Source: Acidobacteriota bacterium (GTDB lineage: Bacteria; Acidobacteriota; Thermoanaerobaculia; Multivoradales; JBCCEF01). Taken from it: DNA of 64,000 bases. Position numbers and translations under genes: made by a program. The notes beneath the pieces are model-generated. The model saw only the letters and a list, made by a program, of their open reading frames with translations. It did no database searches and was not told where the DNA came from. Positions 52,954 to 60,683 of the stretch are shown in pieces (positions within the stretch are counted from its first letter, which is position 1; each line of letters begins with the position of its first letter). The stretch spans positions 62,001 through 126,000 of the forward strand of contig JBCCEF010000002.1 of NCBI GenBank assembly GCA_039030395.1. Reading direction: 5' to 3'.

Positions 52954-54339
52954 ATGAGCGACGCACAAGAGCGCCCGCGCGTGGGCATGGTCAGCCTCGG
53001 ATGCCCGAAGAACCTCGTCGATAGCGAGGTGATGCTGGGCGAGCTGGAAAAGGCCGGCTACGAGGTGGTGGCGGAGGCGGAGCAGGCGGATACGGTGATC
53101 GTCAACACCTGCGGTTTCATCGAAGATGCCAAGCAGGAGAGCGTGGACGCGATTCTCGATTTCGCCGAGGCGAAAAAGCGGGGCGACACCCGCAAGCTGC
53201 TGGTGGCCGGCTGCATGGTCAACCGCTATGGCGAGGAGCTGTCCGAGTCCATCCCCGAAATCGACGGCTTTGTGAGCCTGGATCAGATCCGCGAGGTGGA
53301 CAAGGTGGTGCGGATCGGTGGCGAAGCGCCGCCGCCGGCGCCGGCGCATCAGGTGTTCGATCACACCGCGCCGCGGCTCTTGACCACCAAGGGCTATGCC
53401 TTTCTGAAGGTCGCCGAGGGCTGCAACAACCCCTGTACCTTCTGCGCCATCCCGTCTTGGCGCGGTCGCTTCCGGAGTCGCGAGATTGCGAGCCTGGTGG
53501 CCGAGGCGCAGGCGCTCGAAGAGGCCGGCACCGAGGAGCTTTGCCTGATCGCCCAGGACACTACCCGCTACGGCGAGGATCTCGACCTGGGCCGGCACGG
53601 TTTGGCGAAGCTGGTGGAGGCGCTTTTGGCGGAGACCTCGATTCCGTGGATCCGGTTCCTCTACGCCTATCCCACCACCCTGGACGAAGAACTCCTCCGG
53701 TTGATGGGGCAGGAAGAGCGCTTCGTCTCCTACGTGGATATGCCGTTGCAGCACAGCCATCCGGAGATTCTGAGAGCGATGCGCCGCGGCGGCTCCGCCC
53801 AGCGCTATCTGCGGCAGCTCGAGAAGGCGCGGGCGCTGGCGCCGGGGATTTTCCTGCGTACCACCTTCATCGTCGGTTTCCCAGGGGAGACGGAGGAGCA
53901 CTTCGAGGATCTGCTCGCTTTCGTCGAAGAGGCGCGCTTCGATCACCTGGGTGCCTTCGCCTATAGCCCGGAGCCGGGAACCCCCTCGGCGGAACTCGGC
54001 CGGCGGGTGCCCGGCCAGGTGGCCCGGCGGCGCTATGAGCGGCTGCTCGAAGCGCAGAAGCCGATTGCCCTCGAAAGCCGCCAGCGGCTGGTGGGCGAGC
54101 GCCTGCGGGTGCTGGTGGAAGGGGTGCACGAGGAGACGGAGCACCTGCTGGTGGGGCGCCACTACGGCCAGGCACCGGAGATCGACGGCCGGGTGCTGCT
54201 GAATGACGGCCTCGCCCCGGCGGGTACCCTCGCCGAGGTGGAAGTTGCCGAGGCCTACGCCGACGACCTGGTGGGCCACATCGTGGGTCCCGAGGGAGTC
54301 CCGGGGGTGGTGCCGGCGGAAGCCCTTTCGGTGGTCTGA
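52954..54339 (+). CDS. rimO: Ribosomal protein uS12 (S12) methylthiotransferase RimO
   Basis: Adds a methylthio group to the conserved Asp of ribosomal protein S12. 461 residues. The N-terminal UPF0004 domain starts VGMVSLGCPKNLVDSEVMLG, with cysteines for the auxiliary 4Fe-4S cluster in VNTCGFIEDAKQES and VAGCMVNRYGEEL. The radical SAM cluster motif is KVAEGCNNPCTFCAIPSWRG (C-x3-C-x2-C) near residue 158. The C-terminal TRAM domain is present (LRVLVEGVHEETEHLLVGRH onward). Lys-Asn-Leu-Val-Asp after GCPK separates it from MiaB. Start ATG 52954 gives the family-usual N-terminus. Confidence 0.97.
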   Translation: MSDAQERPRVGMVSLGCPKNLVDSEVMLGELEKAGYEVVAEAEQADTVIVNTCGFIEDAKQESVDAILDFAEAKKRGDTRKLLVAGCMVNRYGEELSESIPEIDGFVSLDQIREVDKVVRIGGEAPPPAPAHQVFDHTAPRLLTTKGYAFLKVAEGCNNPCTFCAIPSWRGRFRSREIASLVAEAQALEEAGTEELCLIAQDTTRYGEDLDLGRHGLAKLVEALLAETSIPWIRFLYAYPTTLDEELLRLMGQEERFVSYVDMPLQHSHPEILRAMRRGGSAQRYLRQLEKARALAPGIFLRTTFIVGFPGETEEHFEDLLAFVEEARFDHLGAFAYSPEPGTPSAELGRRVPGQVARRRYERLLEAQKPIALESRQRLVGERLRVLVEGVHEETEHLLVGRHYGQAPEIDGRVLLNDGLAPAGTLAEVEVAEAYADDLVGHIVGPEGVPGVVPAEALSVV

Positions 54340-54404
54340 TCTCCATCCGCTTCGCGCAACCCGCTTTACGATATTCCTTGCCGCGGTTCCTGTAGAGTCT
54401 CCCC

Positions 54405-55361
54405 ATGCCGGTCGTTCTCGATGCCTTCCACGCCACGGATCTGCCCTCCGGCGGCGTCGTCGCGATCGGCAATTTCGACGGCGTTCACCGCGGTCAGCGC
54501 GCCCTGATCGACCGGGTGACGGAGCGCGCCCGCGCCCTCGACGTTCCCGCCGTCGTCATCACCTTCGAGCCCCACCCGCTGGCGGTGCTGCGGCCGAACC
54601 GTGCGCCGCGCCGCTTGACCACTCCGGAGCGCAAGGTCGATCTGCTCGAAGAGGCGGGGGTGGATGTTGTGCTGGTGGTGAAATTCACCGAAGAGTTTGC
54701 CCGCACCACCGCCGGCGAGTTCGTCGAGGAATTCCTGCACCAAAAACTCGGCGTGCGCGAGGTCTACGTGGGGGCCGGCTTTGTCTTCGGCCACGAGCGC
54801 GAGGGTGATTTGGCGCTGCTCGAATCCAGCGGCGCGGAACTGGGCTTTGCGGCCGGGGGCGTGGAAGTGGTGACCCTGCGCGACGAACGCATCTCCAGCA
54901 CCCGCATCCGCCAGGCGGTGGCCGAGGGTCGCACCGAAGACGCCCGCGAGATGCTCGGCCGCCCCTACGCCATCGCCGGGGAGGTGGTGCGCGGCGACCG
55001 CATGGGGCAGCGCCTCGGCTGGCCTACGGCGAACGTCGCCACCGGAGCCGAATTGCTGCCACAGGACGGCGTGTACGCCACCCGGCTCCACATTCCCAGC
55101 TACCCCGCCACCTTCGACAGCGTCACCAACATCGGCACTCGGCCGACGGTGTACGAAAACTACCAGCGGGTGGTGGAAACCCACATCCTCGGTTTCGACA
55201 GCGACGTCTACGGTGAAGCGGTGCAGGTCCAGTTCTTTCGCCGCCTGCGGGAAGAGCGCATATTCCCCACCATCATGGACCTGTCGGCCCAGATCGGCCG
55301 CGATGTCGAAGAGGCGCGAGAATATTTCGTCACCCTTCGACGGTTAGAGGAGAATGGGTAG
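54405..55361 (+). CDS. ribF: Bifunctional riboflavin kinase / FAD synthetase
   Basis: Makes FMN and then FAD. 318 residues. The N-terminal nucleotidyltransferase domain has VVAIGNFDGVHRGQRALIDR (the NFDGVHxGH-like motif, here with Gln in place of the second His), VITFEPHPLAVLRP, VGAGFVFGHEREGDLALLE and ISSTRIRQAVAEG. The C-terminal riboflavin kinase domain (from ~185) holds GDRMGQRLGWPTANVATGAE, NIGTRPTVYENYQRVVETHI and RRLREERIFPTIMDLSAQI. Length is normal. The gene follows rimO by 65 bases. Confidence 0.96.
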   Translation: MPVVLDAFHATDLPSGGVVAIGNFDGVHRGQRALIDRVTERARALDVPAVVITFEPHPLAVLRPNRAPRRLTTPERKVDLLEEAGVDVVLVVKFTEEFARTTAGEFVEEFLHQKLGVREVYVGAGFVFGHEREGDLALLESSGAELGFAAGGVEVVTLRDERISSTRIRQAVAEGRTEDAREMLGRPYAIAGEVVRGDRMGQRLGWPTANVATGAELLPQDGVYATRLHIPSYPATFDSVTNIGTRPTVYENYQRVVETHILGFDSDVYGEAVQVQFFRRLREERIFPTIMDLSAQIGRDVEEAREYFVTLRRLEENG

Positions 55362-55463
55362 GCCGCGAGGGAAGCGACAAGCCGCCCGCACCTCCAGAAT
55401 CAAGCAATCCCCGGACGTTCGATTTCCATACGTTCCACCAACGAGCAGAGCAAAGGATCCACC

Positions 55464-55793
55464 ATGGCCAACGACAAGATCGTAGAACTCGATTCCAGCA
55501 ATTTTTCCTCCGAAGTCCTCGGCGCCGATGTGCCCGTACTGGTGGACTTCTGGGCCGAGTGGTGCGGTCCCTGTCGCCTGGTGGCGCCGCACCTCGACGC
55601 CATCGCCGACGAGATGGACGGCAAAGTCCGCATCGCCAAACTGAACATTGACCACCACCAGGAACTGGCCCAACAGTTCCAGGTGCTGAGCATCCCCACC
55701 TTCATTCTGTTCAAGGACGGCGAGATGAAGGACCGCATGATGGGCGCCATGCCCAAGGCGGCCTTCGAGAGCTTCATCGAGCGCAACGTCTGA
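55464..55793 (+). CDS. trxA: Thioredoxin
   Basis: 109 residues, the full length of a classical thioredoxin. Active site VDFWAEWCGPCRLVAPHLDA with WCGPC at ~32-36; the cis-proline is in SIPTFILFKDGEM. NIDHHQELAQQFQVLSIPT matches the central strand and helix. Cytoplasmic disulfide reductant. A clear terminator follows 43 bases after the stop. Confidence 0.95.
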   Translation: MANDKIVELDSSNFSSEVLGADVPVLVDFWAEWCGPCRLVAPHLDAIADEMDGKVRIAKLNIDHHQELAQQFQVLSIPTFILFKDGEMKDRMMGAMPKAAFESFIERNV

Positions 55794-55835
55794 GGCGGGT
55801 CGCTCGCCAGCTCACCCAGGCGGGCAGGACGCGAA

Positions 55836-55876
55836 AAGCCGGGCGCGGGACTCCCAGGAGTCCGGCCCGGCTTTTT
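55836..55876 (+). terminator. Rho-independent terminator after trxA
   Basis: AAGCCGGGC (55836-55844) pairs with GCCCGGCTT (55865-55873), with an additional inner stem GGACTC/GAGTCC (55848-55863), and is followed by TTTTTC. The stem and T-run are strong. Read on the minus strand it could also work for the convergent minus-strand gene. Confidence 0.88.
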
Positions 55877-55892
55877 CTTGTGTGCCTAACGC

Positions 55893-56030
55893 CTAGGTCG
55901 CCCGTCGGAGCCTTCTGTAGGCCGAGACCAGCAGGTAGCTGGTCCCATGGGCCGCAATCGTGAGCATCAGGTACTTCAACAGCGAGGGCACGGCGACGGA
56001 GAGGCTGTTACCGGATTCGGTGATCTGTGA
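55893..56030 (-). other. Open frame downstream of, and in frame with, the TAG of the 132-residue protein
   Basis: After the TAG at 56031-56033 the same frame stays open for 45 codons to a TAG at 55893-55895. The translated sequence (SLSVAVPSLLKYLMLTIAAH, then GTSYLLVSAYRRLRRAT) looks like a hydrophobic membrane-type segment with a basic stop-transfer end. There is no ATG near its start; a GTG lies inside. It may be the lost C-terminal anchor of the gene upstream, a readthrough extension, or chance. Confidence 0.35.
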
Positions 56031-56429
56031 CTACGACCGCCGCGGCAAGGTCCCATACCATCCGGAACGCGCCCCAGAATCGTCGAGGTGCACGACCGTG
56101 CCGGCCATGCGCCACAGGGGATCCAGTTTGGCGTACTGAAAGAGCCAGCCTTCGTATTGCTGCCGGATGTCGCCAGACACTCGAACGAACGCCAGCTTCC
56201 CCGCGATCGAGGCTGTCCCAATGCCGTCCCAGGTCGCCTTTTCAACGGTGCCGCTGCTGAGATCCGCCTGGACGCGGCCAGAGGCGGAGACATGCCGAAC
56301 GTCGAGCGTGTACACGCGGCCGTTGATCATCAGATTCCAGGTGCCGCGAGGGAGATCCCGGGTGTATTGAAACGGGTCGGAAAACGTGCCGGGCTGCGAG
56401 GGAAAACTGCCGGGTTCAGAGGGGGCCAT
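56031..56429 (-). CDS. Hypothetical beta-rich protein
   Basis: 132 residues from ATG 56429 with GGGAGAG upstream on the minus strand. A Ser/Pro/Gly-rich start (PSEPGSFPSQPGTFSDPFQY) leads into alternating strands: GTWNLMINGRVYTLDVRHVS, ASGRVQADLSSGTVEKATWD and GKLAFVRVSGDIRQQYEGWL. The pattern of short antiparallel strands with conserved-looking Trp and Gly resembles small beta-barrels, but no known family is recognised. It ends in TAG, after which the same frame continues as a membrane-like segment. No signal peptide is evident. Confidence 0.6.
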   Translation of the reverse strand: MAPSEPGSFPSQPGTFSDPFQYTRDLPRGTWNLMINGRVYTLDVRHVSASGRVQADLSSGTVEKATWDGIGTASIAGKLAFVRVSGDIRQQYEGWLFQYAKLDPLWRMAGTVVHLDDSGARSGWYGTLPRRS

Positions 56430-56649
56430 AGTCTCTCCCTGAGATGACGTGGGGGCTTCGCGCGGAAGGCCACCCGGGGGTTGCAGAATCCGTGAAGCGC
56501 CTACAAAGCGCGACGATGATTCTTTGAAGACAACTGGGTTAGCGTTCGCGCATAGTACCTGAGCGAATCCCAGGGAAAGATCGTCACCGGTTTTAGTGGG
56601 GTGAACAGTCCGTGGCGCTCGCCGACGGGCCTGGGCGGCGAGCCCGGCG

Positions 56650-57219
56650 TCAGGCCGCTTGCTGCCGCGGCCCGCGTCGGAAGAAGACCCGTCGGCCGAC
56701 CAGGAACATCAGCGCGATCACCGCCAGGAAGGCGACGATCGGCACCACCACGGCCAGCAGCGAAAGACCCGCCGAGGCGGCGATCTCGCCGGTGGAGACC
56801 AGCGGATTGCCGAAGCCCGCGGTGGTCAGGGTGGAAATCTGCCGCGTGCCGGTGGTGACTCCCTGGAACACCGTGGCCGTGCCGCCACCGGCGAGCACCG
56901 CCAGGGTCCACTGCATGAAGGGGTCGAGATCCGCCACCACCGAAGCGGTGAGGATCACTCCGGCCACCACCGCGCTCGGGGTGGCGAGGCTGTCCAAGGC
57001 GTTGTCCAACCAGGGGATGTAGTAGGCGCCCACTTCCAGCAGGGTGGCGGCGCCGAAGGTGATGAGTGCCGGAGTCGAGCCGATCCAGTCGAAGCCGTCG
57101 GCTAGGGCGAGGTGCCCCGAACGCTCGGCGATTCCCACCACCAGAAACGGTACAAAAATGCGGAACCCAGCCGCTGCCGACAGGCCGATGCCGATCAAGA
57201 TGCTCAACAGGATTTCCAT
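56650..57219 (-). CDS. DUF4126-family membrane protein
   Basis: 189 residues from ATG 57219, with AGGAGGAG upstream; a GTG six bases earlier is less well spaced. Five or so membrane segments. The DUF4126 signature is GIGLSAAAGFRIFVPFLVVG near the N-terminus, with SATPSAVVAG-like repeats (DSLATPSAVVAGVILTASVV) and the KGVTTGTR-like GVTTGTRQISTLTTAGFGNP. The C-terminal membrane segment ends in a basic tail RRVFFRRGPRQ. Function unknown. The 56430-56649 gap below it shows nothing recognisable. Confidence 0.85.
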   Translation of the reverse strand: MEILLSILIGIGLSAAAGFRIFVPFLVVGIAERSGHLALADGFDWIGSTPALITFGAATLLEVGAYYIPWLDNALDSLATPSAVVAGVILTASVVADLDPFMQWTLAVLAGGGTATVFQGVTTGTRQISTLTTAGFGNPLVSTGEIAASAGLSLLAVVVPIVAFLAVIALMFLVGRRVFFRRGPRQQAA

Positions 57220-57287
57220 GCTCACTCTCCTCCTCGGTCTACGCTACCGCACAGGGGGCGGATTTATTCCGTGGGGAGAGCTGCGGC

Positions 57288-58625
57288 CTAGCGCTCGAAA
57301 GGCAATTCGGGGTTGTCCCGCGCTTCGCGAAAGTAGAGGTGGACGCGCTGAACTAGCTGCAGGGAAGCCAGTTCGACTTCCGCCGCCTGTTGCAGGTAGC
57401 GCAGGGCGATCTGGGCTTCGCGGTGGATGTGGCGGTCGCGGAAGGTGGAGATCATCTCCCGCGCCAGGGCTCGCAATGCGCCCCCTTTGCCCTGCTGGGC
57501 GTAGACGGCGGCGAGGTCTAGGGAGACCAGCGCCGCATCGTAAACGATCTCCTGTTCCAGGAAGCCTTCTCTCGCCGCCGCGAGCCGAGTCTCCGCCTCA
57601 TCGAGCTGGCCCAGCCCACGCAGGATCTTGCCCTCCACCCAAAGCCGGCGCCGTTGGGTCCAGGCGTCCGGAAACTGCTCGTAGAGCGGCTTCGCTTCGC
57701 GCAACACCGCCCGCGCTTCGAGGTGGTGCTCGAGGTCGCTCAAATACTCGGCGAGATTGTGGCGAGCGCACAGTCGCAGTCTGGGTTCGCGAGCGGAATC
57801 GAGAAACTCGACCGCTTCCCGCAGTACATCGGTGGCCTTCTCGGGCATCTCGGCGGCCCGATAGACCGACGCGGTTTTGATCAACGCCCGGCCGGCACGG
57901 TGCGTTTCCTCCGACGAGCGATATCGCCGGATCGCCCTGCGCAGAAGTCGCACCGCTTCGCCGAACCGCCGCTGGTCGCGGCGCAGGGAGGCGGTCAACT
58001 CCAGGATACGGGCCTTCTCCAAGGGATCTCCGGTACCTCTCCGCAGAGCTTCTTCTGCCTCGATCAGTGTGGCCTCGGCTCCTTCGAGATCGGATCGCAT
58101 GCGCAAGGCGTTGGCCAAGTAGGCCAGGCCGCGGCCGCGCAGATCCTCGACTACCGGCAGGTCCTGATCCTCCTGGGCGAGGCGTTCCACGACGTCGAGG
58201 CCGAGGCGGGCGAGCACTTCAGCGCGGATCGGATCCTCGAAACTGCGGGCACGGCTGCGATCGAGGAGGAGTTCCGCCAGAGACCAGCTTCGGTAGCGCT
58301 CATCGTGCTCGATCACCAGCCGGCGATCCGCCGCCGGTTGAAGCAGCAGCTCGCCGAGAAGCAGTGGGGCCTCCGCCTCCTCCTGACTCAACTGAATGCC
58401 GGTGGCGTTCGCCTGGTTCAGCACCCGGTCGAGGATCCTGCGGTATGTGGCCGAGGGCCAAGGCAGGACGCGAGCGAGGGCGGAGTCGCTGTCGCCGAGT
58501 AGGTGGCGGAGCTCGGTGCGGCAGGATTCGCAGTCGAGGAGATGCTTGAGGGCCTTGCGCTGCAGTTGCCCGCTGAACTGGTCGATGAGCGTTCCGAGGG
58601 TGTGGCGATTGGGGTGAATCTTCAT
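57288..58625 (-). CDS. Zinc-binding anti-sigma-like (ZAS) domain fused to TPR repeats, copy A
   Basis: 445 residues. Residues ~8-40 (SGQLQRKALKHLLDCESCRT) contain H28-x3-C32-x2-C35, the zinc-binding motif of ZAS anti-sigma factors. The rest is helical with TPR-like pairs: RGRGLAYLANALRMRSDLEG, ALIKTASVYRAAEMPEKATD, ARHNLAEYLSDLEHHLEARA and ALVSLDLAAVYAQQGKGGAL. There is no membrane segment, so it is cytoplasmic. Its ATG overlaps the stop of the sigma-region-2-like gene, implying a stoichiometric pair. A paralog at 61185 has the same length and layout (same late motif ALVSLDLA). Proposed role: a sensor that sequesters or presents the sigma-like protein; not known. Confidence 0.8.
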   Translation of the reverse strand: MKIHPNRHTLGTLIDQFSGQLQRKALKHLLDCESCRTELRHLLGDSDSALARVLPWPSATYRRILDRVLNQANATGIQLSQEEAEAPLLLGELLLQPAADRRLVIEHDERYRSWSLAELLLDRSRARSFEDPIRAEVLARLGLDVVERLAQEDQDLPVVEDLRGRGLAYLANALRMRSDLEGAEATLIEAEEALRRGTGDPLEKARILELTASLRRDQRRFGEAVRLLRRAIRRYRSSEETHRAGRALIKTASVYRAAEMPEKATDVLREAVEFLDSAREPRLRLCARHNLAEYLSDLEHHLEARAVLREAKPLYEQFPDAWTQRRRLWVEGKILRGLGQLDEAETRLAAAREGFLEQEIVYDAALVSLDLAAVYAQQGKGGALRALAREMISTFRDRHIHREAQIALRYLQQAAEVELASLQLVQRVHLYFREARDNPELPFER

Positions 58626-58831
58626 GAACGGTCCTCCCGCGCCAGGCGGCGGGACACCATGTCGAGAATCCAGGCTTCCGGGTTCTCGATCTCGCGATGC
58701 TTGCGGTTGAAGATTCGCAGCACCTCTTCGACGATTTCGCCGGCTCGCCGCGGCGGTACCTCGTACCGGATGAACAGCAGCTCCAGCGCCGGAGATAGGC
58801 GGTCGAAAATCTCTTCCAGGTATTCGGGCAT
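58622..58831 (-). CDS. Sigma-70 region-2-like short protein
   Basis: 69 residues from ATG 58831. The sequence IFDRLSPALELLFIRYEVPP, then AGEIVEEVLRIFNRKHREIE and NPEAWILDMVSRRLARED follows the helix pattern of ECF sigma region 2 (core-binding helix with A-x-EIVxEVL, and the NPxAWIL-x3-RR-A end). Region 4 and its helix-turn-helix are missing, so promoter -35 recognition is unlikely by itself. The gene is coupled (ATGA) to the ZAS-TPR gene, which fits a sigma/anti-sigma relation. Upstream 58832-59083 shows only an AT-rich tract near 58852-58885 that may contain its promoter. Family assignment is by pattern only. Confidence 0.6.
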   Translation of the reverse strand: MPEYLEEIFDRLSPALELLFIRYEVPPRRAGEIVEEVLRIFNRKHREIENPEAWILDMVSRRLAREDRS

Positions 58832-59083
58832 CGTCTCGATGTTCGGAACAAGAAATTAATTACGAGAAAGTGTACATCAAATCATGGCGGAAGGTGGATG
58901 TCCTCGAGAAGCTTGCGCGTTAGGTGTCGAGGGTCTAGCCGAGGATTTCGGCAGCGAGGGGCCGGCCCGAGCTCCGACCGGGCCGGCCGTCAGGCGACGC
59001 CGGGTTTGGCGATCATTGGCCGTGCATCAACGGTCCTGAACCCATCGCCCTAGATCCATCGCCCAAGATTCAGTTGCCCCAGA

Positions 59084-59392
59084 TCAGCGGCTGGTGTCCG
59101 CCGGTGGGGTCCAGGCGCCGTCGGGATCCATATCGGGTCCGGCTTCACCGTGGTTGGGGTCGCTGGGCACTGCGCTTGATATTCCATCGGGGTCCATGTC
59201 CGGGCCGGCCTCGCCTTCGGAAGCGCCGAAGAGAGATTCGATCCACTGCATAAGCCAGTGACCGGCGTCCACCTCGGTCGTCTCCATCGCGTGGAGGCTC
59301 GCACCTGAGAACAGGGCGGCCAGGACGAGAGCCAGAGCCAGCATTCGGCGCAGGTGGAATCGAGGGGAAGCGCAAGGTTTGTTCGAGGGCAT
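59084..59392 (-). CDS. Small secreted protein with two GPDMDPDG repeats
   Basis: 102 residues from ATG 59392 with GGAG nine bases upstream. A basic N-terminus and hydrophobic core (RRMLALALVLAALFSGASLH) make a good signal peptide, cleaved near LHA. The mature part of ~67 residues starts METTEVDAGHWLMQWIESLF and contains GEAGPDMDPDG twice, 22 residues apart, in a Gly/Asp/Pro-rich tail. The Asp-rich repeats could bind calcium or be recognised by a partner. Same strand as, and upstream of, the sigma-like and ZAS-TPR genes. A related small protein lies at 60684. Confidence 0.7.
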   Translation of the reverse strand: MPSNKPCASPRFHLRRMLALALVLAALFSGASLHAMETTEVDAGHWLMQWIESLFGASEGEAGPDMDPDGISSAVPSDPNHGEAGPDMDPDGAWTPPADTSR

Positions 59393-59509
59393 GGTTTTGG
59401 TCTCCGTGATCAGGTTGAAGCGTCGAGCGTTCGCGCACGACGCCCGTGCGTGAATCGCTCATTCAATAGAGTGATCGGAGAAACCTCTTAGTGGACAAAA
59501 AATTATTCT

Positions 59510-59529
59510 TTCAGGCAAATTCAGGCAAA
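59510..59529. promoter_or_regulatory. Tandem direct repeat TTCAGGCAAA x2
   Basis: Two perfect 10-base copies (59510-59519 and 59520-59529) lie 118-137 bases upstream of the small secreted protein start on the minus strand. Read on that strand they give TTTGCCTGAA twice, adjoining AGAATAATTTT, so they may overlap a -35 region (TTGCCT) of a promoter. The rest of the 59393-59706 gap is unremarkable. Confidence 0.35.
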
Positions 59530-59706
59530 CTCTCCCGTGAGACCTGGGGCAAGCCTTGAACCGCTCCGCCCGCGTTGTAAACTCGTTTGCAGACATCACG
59601 CCGGGCTCAAACCCGCCGGCGTGAGCGAGTAGCGGTCAACGGGCGTAGAGAGCCCGCTCGGCCGCCGTCCGGCTCCCTCGACTACCGCACATTCCGGAGG
59701 TTTCCG

Positions 59707-60129
59707 ATGCCCTATAGCCCCCTTTTGGTCAAACCCATGCGCGATGAACTGACGGTCATCGGCTTCGAAGAACTCACCTCCGCCGCCGAGGTAGACGCCT
59801 TTATGGAGTCGCCGGCGGGAATGTCTTTCCTGGTGGTGAACTCGGTCTGTGGCTGTGCCGCCGGCATGGCCCGGCCGGGCGTGCGGCTGGCGCTGGAGGA
59901 CGGGCCGAAGCCGGACCGCCTCGGCACGGTGTTCGCCGGGCAGGATGTAGAGGCCACCGCTCAGGCGCGCAGCAAGTTCCCGCAGGTTCCCCCGTCGAGC
60001 CCGTCCATGGCGCTGTTCAAGGATGGGGAGCTGGTGTTTTTCCTGCCGCGGCACCGTATCGAGGGGCGCACGGCGGAGGACGTGGCGGGCGACCTGAAGG
60101 CGGCCTTCGCGGAACACGCGGCCTCCTGA
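59707..60129 (+). CDS. BrxA/BrxB-family bacilliredoxin-like protein
   Basis: 140 residues from ATG 59707 with CCGGAGG upstream. Blocks of the BrxA/BrxB (YphP/YqiW) family: PYSPLLVKPMRDELTVIGF, then SFLVVNSVCGCAAGMARPG with the CGC active site at 48-50, and PPSSPSMALFKDGELVFFLP followed by RHRIEGRTAEDVAGDLKAAF. In Firmicutes these proteins remove bacillithiol from protein cysteines; bacillithiol genes are not seen here, and the thiol partner is unknown. A second short gene follows eight bases later. Confidence 0.9.
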   Translation: MPYSPLLVKPMRDELTVIGFEELTSAAEVDAFMESPAGMSFLVVNSVCGCAAGMARPGVRLALEDGPKPDRLGTVFAGQDVEATAQARSKFPQVPPSSPSMALFKDGELVFFLPRHRIEGRTAEDVAGDLKAAFAEHAAS

Positions 60130-60136
60130 GCCGGCG

Positions 60137-60421
60137 ATGGGCACCTTTCACCAGGGCAAACACGAACTCCACGGCATCACGGTGGTGGTGGAGACGGCGG
60201 GGCCAGAACTGTACGTGGGGCGCTGCGACGACATCACCGAAACGCGGGTGATCCTGCTCGATGTGGATCTCCACCGCGACGGGGTGGACGAGGGAACCCG
60301 TGCCGACTGGCTGGCCAACGCCGCAAAGTTCGGCGTTTGGAAGAAGCACGACCGGCTGGTGCTGCCGCGACCCCAGGTCACTTCCGTGCGGCCGCTCGGC
60401 TCCGTCGAGTCGGCGGACTGA
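60137..60421 (+). CDS. Conserved-looking short hypothetical protein
   Basis: 94 residues, eight bases after the bacilliredoxin gene. It begins MGTFHQGKHELHGITVVVET and contains LYVGRCDDITETRVILLDVD, then WLANAAKFGVWKKHDRLVLP. There is no signal peptide or membrane segment, and one cysteine in GRCDD. The mix of strands with a central WKKHDR makes it a compact alpha/beta domain. I do not recognise a family; the close spacing suggests that it works with the redox protein. Confidence 0.65.
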   Translation: MGTFHQGKHELHGITVVVETAGPELYVGRCDDITETRVILLDVDLHRDGVDEGTRADWLANAAKFGVWKKHDRLVLPRPQVTSVRPLGSVESAD

Positions 60422-60466
60422 TTCCGCATTGGAGCCTTGTTCCTCTCGATTTGAGGGGAACCTATC

Positions 60467-60495
60467 TGGACATTGCAAGTTTGCTTTAGTATAAT
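60467..60495 (+). promoter_or_regulatory. Sigma-70-type promoter TGGACA-17-TATAAT
   Basis: TGGACA (60467-60472, 5 of 6 matches to the -35 consensus) and a perfect TATAAT (60490-60495) are separated by exactly 17 bases in an AT-rich island. It points to the small secreted protein at 60684, leaving a leader of roughly 180 bases. Within the leader no clear riboswitch or terminator was seen. This is the best promoter match noticed in the window. Confidence 0.75.
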
Positions 60496-60683
60496 AGTTT
60501 AAATACAAGAGACGTGCGGGGAGGCGCTGCTGGCCTCGGCTTGACCGGCCGGGGACGGTGAATCCTCTTGATGCCTTATGTGTCCTCAACTTGGTCGTTT
60601 CGCACACGAAGTTCTCTAGAAGCAAGACTTTTAGTGGCTAGAGGTATATCGCCGGTTCGGCGCCGGTGAACGAGGAGGCGAGA

